Source of the DNA: Hydrogenophaga sp.
Lineage (GTDB): Bacteria; Pseudomonadota; Gammaproteobacteria; Burkholderiales; Burkholderiaceae_C
Reading direction: 5' to 3'
Assembly: GCF_019635465.1 (NCBI RefSeq)
Contig: NZ_JAHBZK010000004.1
Coordinates: forward strand, 124,001 to 188,000
DNA length: 64,000 bases
Made by a program: the position numbers and the translations under genes. The notes beneath the pieces were generated by a model. It had not been told where the DNA came from and searched no databases. It saw only the letters and a list, made by a program, of their open reading frames with translations. Numbering within the stretch: the first letter of the stretch is position 1; each line of letters begins with the position of its first letter. Below, piece by piece: positions 1 through 7,361 of the stretch.

Positions 1-459
1 TTCGGCATTCCGGCCAGACTCGACCAATGGCAGGTTCGCGCTAGCTCGCGCAAGGTTGGCCAAACGGTCCAGGAAGGCGACCACATCGACCGCCGGTTGA
101 TCATCAAAGGCGCCGGCACGCCGGAAGCACTCGCCGGCGTCAGCCGAGAGGGCGTCCCGCAGCGGCCGCCTTCCGCTCGGCAACACCGACAACCATGCTG
201 GCCGCAGCATGGCTTCGTGCTCGATCAGTGTCTGGTATGACGCGATGGCCGACTCCTTCGCCGGACCCACCGTTTCGAGGATGGCCTGGGCCTCCGAATA
301 GTCGAGGCCAGCGGTGGCGTAGCTGACCTTCAAGCGCGCCACCGCCGTGGCTACCGACTCGTGCGGAACGGCGGCCAACTGCCGCGTCACTGCGCGCCAG
401 CCCTCCACCGCCGAGGGCCGCAACCGGCTCGCGCCGGTCAGGCTACCCGACGATCGCAT
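1..459 (-). CDS. Unrecognised protein, third cistron of the ParB/SNF2 operon; C-terminus beyond window
   Basis: An open frame of 153 codons runs from an ATG at 459 to the left edge without a stop, so only the N-terminal part is present. The start lies inside the end of the SNF2 helicase gene (17-base overlap), which implies co-transcription and probably translational coupling. The visible part is mostly helical and charged, with no signal peptide, membrane segment or motif I recognise; the last visible residues read LVESGRNAE. A later GTG at 408 is an alternative start. The context (ParB-like and SNF2 genes upstream, mobile element next door) suggests a partner in a DNA-targeting system, but that is inference from position only. 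Confidence 0.6.
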   Translation of the reverse strand, partial: MRSSGSLTGASRLRPSAVEGWRAVTRQLAAVPHESVATAVARLKVSYATAGLDYSEAQAILETVGPAKESAIASYQTLIEHEAMLRPAWLSVLPSGRRPLRDALSADAGECFRRAGAFDDQPAVDVVAFLDRLANLARASANLPLVESGRNAE

Positions 460-2341
460 CGAGCTCGGGCGGCACGCGCCTCTCGATTTCCTCCAGCAAA
501 TCCTGGATGTCTCGGATATCGATCGAGTCCTCCAGATCGCTGCCCGAGGTCTCTTCATCCAGGGCAAGTTCGTGCAGATCCACGTCGCCGAGCATCTGTT
601 CCATCTGCCGGATCTTGACGCCCAGCCGCCGAGCGACAGAAAGGTCGATGGAGCCAACATCCGCGGGTAGTCGGTTCTGCAGAATGTGCACTCGCGTGAT
701 CACGCCCTCTGGCAGCCCGAGGCGGTGGATGCGGTCGATCGATTGCAGGTAGTGCGTGGCGTTGTAGCTGCGGTCGAGGTATACCGCGTCGTGGCAGACC
801 ATATGCAGGCTCATGCCCTCGGACGCGGCGGCGGGATTAGCCACCATCACCATGCAGCGATGGTCCGTTTTGAATCGCCGGATCTGCCCTTGCCGCGTGG
901 AATCGTCGTCCTCGTCGCCGATACCGGTGCTGCCGTCGATGACGGCTGGCTCGAGCTCGGGCATCAACGTGCGCAGCTGCTCGACCGTAGACCGGAAGCT
1001 AGTCCAGACGAGCGTCTTGCGCCCCTCGGCGGCGAACTGGCGCACCAACTCGACGGCCTTAAGCACCCGCGCAGAAGGGCCTTCATCAATGACGGCCTGC
1101 AGCAGGGCGCTGCGCTCTGCATCGGCGGTGGCCTCAAAATCCCGCGCCAACAGCAGCGGGTTGACCGACGCCTGCAACAGCCGCATGACCGACCGCCGTG
1201 CCCGGATCAGGTTGAAGCCGCGGCGGCCCTGCCGCAGCATGCTGGCCTGGGCATGCACGTCGCTCTTGAGCACCGCATAGAACGCGAGATGGGCATCGGT
1301 GAGCGTCACCGGCACCTCGTGGCGCTCCCGATCGCCTAGCTTGAGCTGTTGCTTCGTGGTGCGCACGTAAAGGTTACCGAGGACCGATCGTGGCGCCTCG
1401 CCGGTGGACACCCGAGCGCCCAGGCCAGCACCCGGCCAGAGGAAGTCGAGCTGCGACTGCATGTCCGCCGGCCGCTGCGGCATCGGCGTGCCGGTGAGGA
1501 TGTCGCGCCGCACGGCCAGATACCCGAGCTTAAGCAACACGGCCCCGCGCCGGGAGGCAGTGCCCGCCTTCATGCGGTGCGCTTCGTCGAGTACGAGGTG
1601 CACCCGGTGACGGGACAGCAATTCCTCGATCTGCGACTCCACGCGCACCAGCTGGTCGTAAGAGATCAGCATTCGCGGCGGGTTGGCGCGCAACAACTCC
1701 GCAATGCGCGCCTCGCCGCCAACCAATTGGACAAAAGGCCGCCGCACCTGATCCGGCGCATGTTCAGTAAGACACTCGTCGATGACTTCTTCCCAGGCCA
1801 CGAAGGCATTGCGCGGCGCTACGACGAGCAGCCGGTCCACCACGGCTGGTGCCAGCAGGTGGAGCGCGAATGTAACCGTCGTCTTGCCCGCGCCCGGCAC
1901 CGAAAAGTTGGCGCCATTCTCCAGCGACAGCAGGCTGCGCAGGTCGCGGGACTGGTAATCCTTCAGGTCATGCGTCTCGCCGTCCCAGCCGAGTTCCTGC
2001 AGGCGGGCGCGTACCTGCTCTTCAGTGATATCCATGCGCACGGCGCCGGCCGCTTGGCGGACGGTCCGGTACTCGCGCATGAATTGTTGGACGCGCTCAC
2101 GCGACGAGCCGTCGGTCTCGAAGGTGAAGCCGAGCTGACGTTGCAGGCCGGCTGCGGCTCGCAGCACGTGCAGGGCATGCCGCCAGCCGATCTCGATACT
2201 CTGGTCGTTGATGCGGCCGGCCGGGTCAGCGTCATGCGCGTAGGCGCGCAGCCGAACCCAAGTGCTGTAGTTGATGCCTTCGCCACGCTCGAAAACGCCT
2301 TGCAGACCATGCGCTTGATAGCGCAAGAGGATGTTGGCCAT
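443..2341 (-). CDS. SNF2/superfamily II helicase-like ATPase
   Basis: A 632-residue ATP-dependent DNA translocase of the SNF2/DEAD-like superfamily II. Visible motifs: Walker A VPGAGKTT (residues 148-155), Walker B DEAH (252-255), motif III TGTP (283-286), motif V NPAAASEGM (502-510) and motif VI QSIDRIHRLG (533-542), so both RecA lobes are complete. A helical N-terminal region of about 130 residues precedes the ATPase, and an acidic tail of about 60 residues follows motif VI. It starts four bases after the ParB-like gene stops and its end overlaps the next cistron. SNF2 proteins in such settings are known from anti-phage systems such as DISARM, but this gene set does not match one I can name. 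The ATPase call is firm; the role is inferred. Confidence 0.85.
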   Translation of the reverse strand: MANILLRYQAHGLQGVFERGEGINYSTWVRLRAYAHDADPAGRINDQSIEIGWRHALHVLRAAAGLQRQLGFTFETDGSSRERVQQFMREYRTVRQAAGAVRMDITEEQVRARLQELGWDGETHDLKDYQSRDLRSLLSLENGANFSVPGAGKTTVTFALHLLAPAVVDRLLVVAPRNAFVAWEEVIDECLTEHAPDQVRRPFVQLVGGEARIAELLRANPPRMLISYDQLVRVESQIEELLSRHRVHLVLDEAHRMKAGTASRRGAVLLKLGYLAVRRDILTGTPMPQRPADMQSQLDFLWPGAGLGARVSTGEAPRSVLGNLYVRTTKQQLKLGDRERHEVPVTLTDAHLAFYAVLKSDVHAQASMLRQGRRGFNLIRARRSVMRLLQASVNPLLLARDFEATADAERSALLQAVIDEGPSARVLKAVELVRQFAAEGRKTLVWTSFRSTVEQLRTLMPELEPAVIDGSTGIGDEDDDSTRQGQIRRFKTDHRCMVMVANPAAASEGMSLHMVCHDAVYLDRSYNATHYLQSIDRIHRLGLPEGVITRVHILQNRLPADVGSIDLSVARRLGVKIRQMEQMLGDVDLHELALDEETSGSDLEDSIDIRDIQDLLEEIERRVPPELDAIVG

Positions 2342-2345
2342 GGCG

Positions 2346-3695
2346 TCACTTCCTTGCCTGACGAGTGTCGATCTCCCGAATCAACGCTTCGCACTGCGTC
2401 ATGCAGCCCGCCAAGACCGTGCGCAACTCCGAGAAGGTCGACTCGTTGGCGTAGCGCAGATTGATCGCGATGAGCTTCTGCTGGGCAGCCTTTGCGAACT
2501 TCAACGCGGCCAGGTCTTTGCGCTTGCCCTGCTCGCCGACGATGACCGAAACCTCTTCCACCTGCTTGGCCGCGTTCTCTCGAACCTGATCATCCTCGCC
2601 CAATTCTTCGATGTAGCGCACCAGCGGCTCATAGTTCTTCTGACCGGCCACCGGCGTCTCGTCGCCGAAGTCGATCTCGAGGTTGCCTTCGAACTGCTCG
2701 GGCGCTTGGGTGAGGTCCACACCCCAGACGCCGGCAATGTGGTCCAGGAAGAGCTCAGGATTGCCTTCAATGTTGTTGATCAGCTCATAGGCCCGCAGCT
2801 CGATCTTGTTGCGGTTCTCCACCAGCAGGAAATCGAATCGTCTGGTGATCTCGCGCAGCGCAGGGTTGTCGGTCTTCACCAAGTTGCGCGTGGCGATCTG
2901 ACGGAAGGCCTGCTCCGTCTCATCGAGCGCGTTGTAGTCGCGCGGCCTGTCCAAGTGGTCGGTGAGATACAGGTCGGCGCCGTCGATCATCTTCACCAGC
3001 CGCAAGATGTCTTCGCGATCGCGGTTCATCATGCCAGCGATCCGGTCGTCGGAATAGTGGCGCGCCTTCAACGCCCGTGCAGCCAAGGCGACGGCCGTCC
3101 AGTCATAGGGCAGCTTGGTGTCGGGCTGCATTTGCAACTCGATCTCCAAGGCCACGATCTCTTCATCGGTCGCGGACTCCGGCAGCACGGCGCAGGAGAC
3201 GTTCTCGAACCCGGCGAAGGCCTGGCTATCCGGTCCAGCGAGCAGCTCGCGCATCGCCGACAGGCGGCGGTTACCATTGACCACCACCCCATCGGCGGAA
3301 ATGATCAGCTCGTCGGTCTGCTCCTTGACCCGGATCAGCTCGTCGTAAATGGGCTTGATGGACTCGCCACTGCCCGTCTGGGCTAGCTTGAACAGAAGCT
3401 CATGCTGCGCGGCCTGCGCGCTGACGTCCTCGCGTCGCGACGGGTCGAACAGTTTCTCGTCGACCTTGCCGGCGGCGACTTGGCTCATTTGATCGCTGAT
3501 GGTGCGGAAGTTCTCCAGTCGGTAGAGCAGGTGGTGAATGCTCATCTGGATGACGGCCAGCGGCTCACGGCCGCCACGGAACTTCACCTCCCGCTTGGTG
3601 CGGTTTCTCTTAAGCGCCTCCGCTGCACGTTGCTCGATTTGTTGCTTGCGCGTAGTGCTGTCGATCAGGTTGAACTTGTACTTGGTGGCGGACAT
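2346..3695 (-). CDS. ParB/sulfiredoxin-fold domain protein
   Basis: A 449-residue protein with a ParB/Srx-like nucleotide-binding core: the segment around residues 112-150 ends in VNGNRRLSAMREL (GNRR at 141-144), the signature box of ParB N-terminal domains. A basic N-terminus (KRNRTKREVKFRGGRE) and a long helical C-terminal half follow no family I recognise. The start at 3695 is chosen because AAGGAG lies eight bases upstream; a longer frame to 3797 has no such site. It is first in a three-gene operon with the SNF2 helicase and an unknown gene. There is no ParA partner nearby, so plasmid partitioning is unlikely. A DNA-sensing or CTP-switch role in a defence or maintenance cassette is inference. 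Confidence 0.75.
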   Translation of the reverse strand: MSATKYKFNLIDSTTRKQQIEQRAAEALKRNRTKREVKFRGGREPLAVIQMSIHHLLYRLENFRTISDQMSQVAAGKVDEKLFDPSRREDVSAQAAQHELLFKLAQTGSGESIKPIYDELIRVKEQTDELIISADGVVVNGNRRLSAMRELLAGPDSQAFAGFENVSCAVLPESATDEEIVALEIELQMQPDTKLPYDWTAVALAARALKARHYSDDRIAGMMNRDREDILRLVKMIDGADLYLTDHLDRPRDYNALDETEQAFRQIATRNLVKTDNPALREITRRFDFLLVENRNKIELRAYELINNIEGNPELFLDHIAGVWGVDLTQAPEQFEGNLEIDFGDETPVAGQKNYEPLVRYIEELGEDDQVRENAAKQVEEVSVIVGEQGKRKDLAALKFAKAAQQKLIAINLRYANESTFSELRTVLAGCMTQCEALIREIDTRQARK

Positions 3696-4239
3696 CGCCG
3701 ACGCTCCTTGAAGTGGTTGGGTACCCTCGACCGTAGTTGGTGCGAAGGCGAGGTTCACGTGAGCAGCCACACGGGTTAACCCGATGACATGAAGCAACTC
3801 GCGCCACGCTCACTAAGCGTAACCGAACACCCTGTTACATCGCAGAGGCTTTGGGACGGCGAATCTGTTCGCGAACCCGTGCTCCAAGGGCCGCGCCCAA
3901 CGATTCAGCGGGTATCAATATTCAGGTTCACCATGATGACTCCTCGTCTGCAAAACACATCCGCGACAGCTTCCCGACGACGCGTCCTGGGTGAACAACT
4001 GGGCAAGGTCGGGCTCTCCAACGCTGCAACACGACACCATCTTTCCACTCGCGGCCAGCAGCCTTGCTGCTCGATGCAGCACAGCCCTATGTCTTCCTGC
4101 TGAAGATGGGCCCATGTTTTCCCGCTTCCCGGTCCCGCTCCAGATGTGGGTAGCCGAGGCCGGGCGGGAAATCGCTGTGCCGTCCCGTTTCCCGCTGCCG
4201 GGCCACCCCAATAGAGCAGTCCGGGAGCGGGACGGGCCA
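3696..4239. other. Intergenic region between ParB-like operon and RepA-like gene
   Basis: 544 bases with no convincing gene. The part next to 3695 must hold the promoter of the ParB/SNF2 operon. The part next to 4240 holds degenerate CCCG-rich repeats. The short open frames here have no ribosome-binding site and no recognisable protein content. Confidence 0.5.
4119..4202 (+). repeat. Two degenerate 21-bp CCCG-rich repeats (left set)
   Basis: Copies at 4119-4139 and 4182-4202 fit the consensus TTCCCGYTTSCCGSTCCC plus three bases; partial inverted copies lie at 4158-4170 and 4221-4236. The same motif recurs at 6453-6620 on the other side of the RepA/AlpA cassette. Spacing and length resemble Rep-binding iterons, but no binding protein is identified. 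Confidence 0.5.
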
Positions 4240-5442
4240 TCAGTCGTCGTCGGCCTGCGCCGAGCCTTCGTCAGGTAGGCATAGCTGGCCATCTTCCTGC
4301 CTGACCAGGAAGCCCTGCTTGACGAGACCACAAATGGCTTCCTGCGCGCGCAACTTCTGATGCTTGGGGCCGACCTCCATGTGCTCCTTGGCGATCTCGA
4401 CCGCCTCGTCCCACGGCAGAGGCTGCAGCGGAGCATCACCATTCGCGATGCTCTCAGCAACGATGTGCTGTTTGATCGCGACCAGTGCAGCACGCTGGTT
4501 CTTGTACCGAGGACCACGGGGGGCATCGGCCTCCTTCTCGGGCATCTCGATTGGAGTCACGACAATCGAATGTCGGGGCTTCCCCTTTGAGTCGGGCGGC
4601 AGCTCGACCCTATCCAGGACGAACGCCCCCTCAACGCCATCCTCGCTGTCGCGCGCCTTGGTCAACATCCACGTGCGGTGATCATCATGGCGCTGCACTT
4701 GGATGGCAACGTCCAGCGCAGCGTGCAGTGAGGAGTGCCCCCTCATGCCCCGGCTGGCGTCCTTTCCCGTGTGATGTACGAGGAGCACCAACCCCCCCAT
4801 GAGGCTCTGAAGCTCCTTGGCAGCGGCGACTACCTGCCCCATGTCGCGCGAGGAGTTCTCATCGCCGCCTGCCATCGCGCAGGCCAACGTATCGATCATC
4901 AACACGTCCGCGCCACCGTTCGCTCTGATCTTGGATTTGAGTGCTGCGACATCTGCGTCACTCGCAAGATTCAGCGAATCGAACAGGAATCTCGCGTTTT
5001 CAGGCAGCTGCGCACCTTCGTGCAACTCGAGTGCCTTCACGCGCGACCGCAGCCCGCTTTGTCCCTCCAGCGCCACATACCAGACACACCGCTGTTTGGT
5101 CTCCCTACCAAACCACGGCGTGCCTCGAACCAGTGCATCGACCAGAGAGAGCGCCAATGCACTCTTGCCCGATTGAGACGGCCCATAGATGACGCCGATG
5201 CCTTGCATGGGAAAAACGTCATCCACGGCAAACTCAATTTCAGGGAACGCGCCGAACTGATCTGAGGTATACGGGTGATAACGCGAGAAGTTGGTCGACG
5301 GCGTCCGAGCGGCAATTGGCGGCACCGCCTCCGCAGCCCTTGGAGATGCCTTGGCCGCCTCTGATGCGAGATGCTCACTAATGACCCTTTGCACAAACGC
5401 CGCGGTCTCCGCGGAAGGCCTGGTGTGATCATGCTTGTCCAT
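4240..5442 (-). CDS. RepA-like AAA ATPase (hexameric helicase family)
   Basis: A 400-residue ATPase of the RepA/RSF1010-type hexameric helicase family common in prophages and integrative elements. Walker A GPSQSGKS lies at residues 87-94, an aromatic VWYVALEGQ strand at 120-128, Walker B LMIDTLA at 181-187 and LVHHTGKDASRG at 221-232. The start at 5442 is chosen over 5469 because GGAGG lies eight bases upstream and the ATG overlaps the stop of the AlpA-like gene (TGATG), giving translational coupling. It probably serves replication or maintenance of the mobile element; degenerate iteron-like repeats lie on both sides of the operon. Confidence 0.8.
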   Translation of the reverse strand: MDKHDHTRPSAETAAFVQRVISEHLASEAAKASPRAAEAVPPIAARTPSTNFSRYHPYTSDQFGAFPEIEFAVDDVFPMQGIGVIYGPSQSGKSALALSLVDALVRGTPWFGRETKQRCVWYVALEGQSGLRSRVKALELHEGAQLPENARFLFDSLNLASDADVAALKSKIRANGGADVLMIDTLACAMAGGDENSSRDMGQVVAAAKELQSLMGGLVLLVHHTGKDASRGMRGHSSLHAALDVAIQVQRHDDHRTWMLTKARDSEDGVEGAFVLDRVELPPDSKGKPRHSIVVTPIEMPEKEADAPRGPRYKNQRAALVAIKQHIVAESIANGDAPLQPLPWDEAVEIAKEHMEVGPKHQKLRAQEAICGLVKQGFLVRQEDGQLCLPDEGSAQADDD

Positions 5443-5687
5443 CACACGCCCTCCTTCGCATTCAGCCACTGCTCGACTGCCTCGCGGCTCCAGGCCGTGA
5501 TGCGCGCGCTCAGTTTGACGGCCGGGGGAAAGGTGCCATCGCGAGACTTTCGCCAGATTGTCGGCACCGAGAACGGCACTATGGTTTGCAATTCGCGCAG
5601 ACGCACGTAGCGCGTCACCACCTTGCTCGGTGCCACACCTGGCTGCACAGGTGCACGCTGACGGGAGAAGTTGGCCTTGGCGCTCAT
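5442..5687 (-). CDS. AlpA-like excisionase/phage regulatory protein
   Basis: An 81-residue DNA-binding protein with a MerR/excisionase-type winged helix: VRLRELQTIVPFSVPTIWRK (residues 28-47), then SARITAWSREAVEQWL (60-75), the pattern of AlpA-family regulators. These proteins usually activate or direct excision of P4-like elements. GGGAGGAG lies just upstream of the ATG. The gene overlaps the upstream unknown gene by four bases (ATGA) and the RepA-like gene by one, so three cistrons form one unit. Confidence 0.8.
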   Translation of the reverse strand: MSAKANFSRQRAPVQPGVAPSKVVTRYVRLRELQTIVPFSVPTIWRKSRDGTFPPAVKLSARITAWSREAVEQWLNAKEGV

Positions 5688-6073
5688 TGCTGCTCCTCCC
5701 GAGGCAGGGTCACGAGCCGTTCGCCCTCGTCGATCTCGAGCAGCCCGTGCATGTGCAGGTAGACCAGGTAATGGCCGACCCGGGTTTCGTTGCGATCCTG
5801 CGGACGCGGCATGAGAGGCATGAGAACCACCACAAGCTCAGGCATCCGCGCGGCGCCGTTGCCAATTTCCGGGAAGGCCGCTGTCGGGCCACCTTGGATC
5901 AGGTCGATCGCTTGGCGATACACAAACTCTGCGGTCGAGCCGGGTTTGAGTACTGGGTGGGAACGAGCAAGGGCACGTTGCTTGTGCGCTTCCAGCTGCG
6001 ACAGGCGCAAAAGGGTCGCTTCATACTCTGCCAGTGTGATCACGACAGGAGTCACTTTTAACTTTCGAATCAT
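5684..6073 (-). CDS. Conserved mobile-element protein of unknown function
   Basis: A 129-residue soluble protein, first cistron of the AlpA/RepA unit. The start at 6073 follows TTGGAG at a good distance; the frame is open further upstream to 6136 but without a ribosome site. It has no recognisable catalytic motif; a hydrophobic strand VVVLMPLMP lies near residue 80 and the C-terminus is acidic and helical. It overlaps the AlpA-like gene by four bases. The function is unknown; its place suggests a role in element control. Confidence 0.65.
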   Translation of the reverse strand: MIRKLKVTPVVITLAEYEATLLRLSQLEAHKQRALARSHPVLKPGSTAEFVYRQAIDLIQGGPTAAFPEIGNGAARMPELVVVLMPLMPRPQDRNETRVGHYLVYLHMHGLLEIDEGERLVTLPREEQQ

Positions 6074-6193
6074 CGAGAACTCCAATGGGGTTTCGCAGCC
6101 TGTCGCCAGCACCACGCGGGGGACGCCTGCATCCATGAACGGGTGGCACGCGCTTCGCCCCCTCTCGAATCACCCGAATTCCGACAGGCGGTC

Positions 6194-6219
6194 GAAATCA
6201 CACTCTTTGGCGTGATTTC
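6194..6219. promoter_or_regulatory. Inverted repeat, possible operator of the AlpA/RepA unit
   Basis: GAAATCAC (6194-6201) and GTGATTTC (6212-6219) form a perfect dyad with a 10-base centre, about 120 bases upstream of the first cistron at 6073. The position suits an operator; the binding protein is unknown. Confidence 0.35.
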
Positions 6220-6452
6220 TGCCACGCCTCACCCCTATCCCCCTCATCTGGACACCTTGTCCCGCCCTCTTGCCTGTGAAGGCAAAAGGCGCGCATGAAA
6301 CCCGATGCCCGAAAAACGCGAATAAAGCTAGCCAATTCGCCGCTCGACCCACGACCAGTGGGTAAGGGTTCCTCACCACGCCTTCGCCTCTTTGGCGAGC
6401 TGTAAACGCCCCTTGCGCCGAAAGATCAGCCTCGATCACCCCAGACCACAAA

Positions 6453-6620
6453 CTCCCGCTTCCGACTCCCGGTTCGGAAGATATGGGGGAGACCGGCGCC
6501 GGAAGGCGGGAAGCTCCACATCTCAAATTGCAGACGCCCCCAGTCACAGTTGCCTTCCACCGCCCCCTTCCCGTTTGCCGGTCCCGGTCTCACCCCCTCA
6601 GCGAGAGCGGGAATCGGGAA
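6453..6620. repeat. Three degenerate 21-bp CCCG-rich repeats (right set)
   Basis: Copies at 6453-6473 (+), 6568-6588 (+) and 6600-6620 (-) share the consensus of the pair at 4119-4202. The two sets bracket the RepA/AlpA operon, suggesting a common binding protein or origin-like function for the element. Confidence 0.5.
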
Positions 6621-6664
6621 GTCAGGTCAGCGCATTTCATGGCGCAGGCGTGCGTCGAGCCCTG

Positions 6665-7357
6665 TCACCCCACGTCGGCGGCAAGGCAGAGATCGGCCCA
6701 TGCCCTCGCTATCTCTAGCGGGTGCCGAAGCAGATAGGCCACCGGATAGGTCACCACCACCGGCACGCCCTCGAAAGCATGGGTCTGCCCACGCAGCGCC
6801 CCGAGCGGATGTTGTGAGCCCACCAGGGCACGGGAAGCGAACCGCCCCATGGCCAGAATCACGCGCGGCCTGAGCAGCCGCACCTCATGCCGCAGGTGCT
6901 CGCAGCAGGCTTCGACCTCAGCCTCCCCAGGACATTTGCCAGCCGTCTGTCTGCACTTCATCACCGTAGTCAGGTACGCACTCTGCTCGCCCGCGCCGGT
7001 GCGGCTGCGCCCCACGGCCCTGAGCATCCGGTCGAGCAGCAGTTCTTCATCACCGTGAGCTGCGGTGAGGTCGGCAGGCATGTCCCGAACAACCAGCCAG
7101 GTCGCCGTGCGCGCCTGTTGAGGCCCACATGTGGTGTTCTCCCTGCCGCAGAGCCCGCAAGCACGGCACGAGCGCACCGCGGCCTCCATTGCCTGCCAGG
7201 TGCTCAGCTCCGTCGCCTCGATCGCTTCGACTTCGGGTTCGGCGGCGTCGGAAATCTGCGTCCCCGCATCCTGGCCCGGGTTCATGGGCGACGACCACAC
7301 GCGCACGCTCATCTCTGCCAGCATCGCAATCTGACGTTCAGTCCACTCCAGCGCCAT
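6665..7357 (-). CDS. Uracil-DNA glycosylase-like iron-sulfur protein, catalytic residues lost
   Basis: A 230-residue member of the family 4/5-like uracil-DNA glycosylase fold. Four cysteines (64, 67, 135, 151) have the C-x2-C-x67-C-x15-C spacing of the 4Fe-4S cluster in family 4 enzymes, and TVMKCRQTAGKCPG and RVILAMGRFASRAL match its core. The uracil-binding GEAPG-type loop is replaced by VVRDMPADLTAAHG, and the usual THPAYLLR-type loop reads TYPVAYLLR, so the catalytic histidine is missing. It follows the integrase gene by four bases with AGGGG before its ATG, so it is probably co-expressed with it. It may bind rather than cleave DNA. Confidence 0.75.
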   Translation of the reverse strand: MALEWTERQIAMLAEMSVRVWSSPMNPGQDAGTQISDAAEPEVEAIEATELSTWQAMEAAVRSCRACGLCGRENTTCGPQQARTATWLVVRDMPADLTAAHGDEELLLDRMLRAVGRSRTGAGEQSAYLTTVMKCRQTAGKCPGEAEVEACCEHLRHEVRLLRPRVILAMGRFASRALVGSQHPLGALRGQTHAFEGVPVVVTYPVAYLLRHPLEIARAWADLCLAADVG

Positions 7358-7361
7358 GGGC

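Larger units (their letters stand above)
6074..6664. other. Intergenic region upstream of the AlpA/RepA unit
   Basis: 591 bases with no supported gene. The region holds a perfect 8-bp inverted repeat (6194-6219) just upstream of the three-gene unit and three degenerate CCCG-rich repeats near the end of the glycosylase-like gene (6453-6620). A 125-codon frame on the minus strand (6170-6547) has no ribosome site or protein-like composition. Confidence 0.5.

Noticed and set aside
2346-3695. Chromosome or plasmid partition ParB
   Set aside because: No ParA gene and no parS-like site; the ParB box is in an otherwise different protein coupled to a helicase.
6170-6547. 125-codon minus-strand frame
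   Set aside because: No ribosome site and unprotein-like composition; it covers repeats and an inverted repeat in intergenic DNA.
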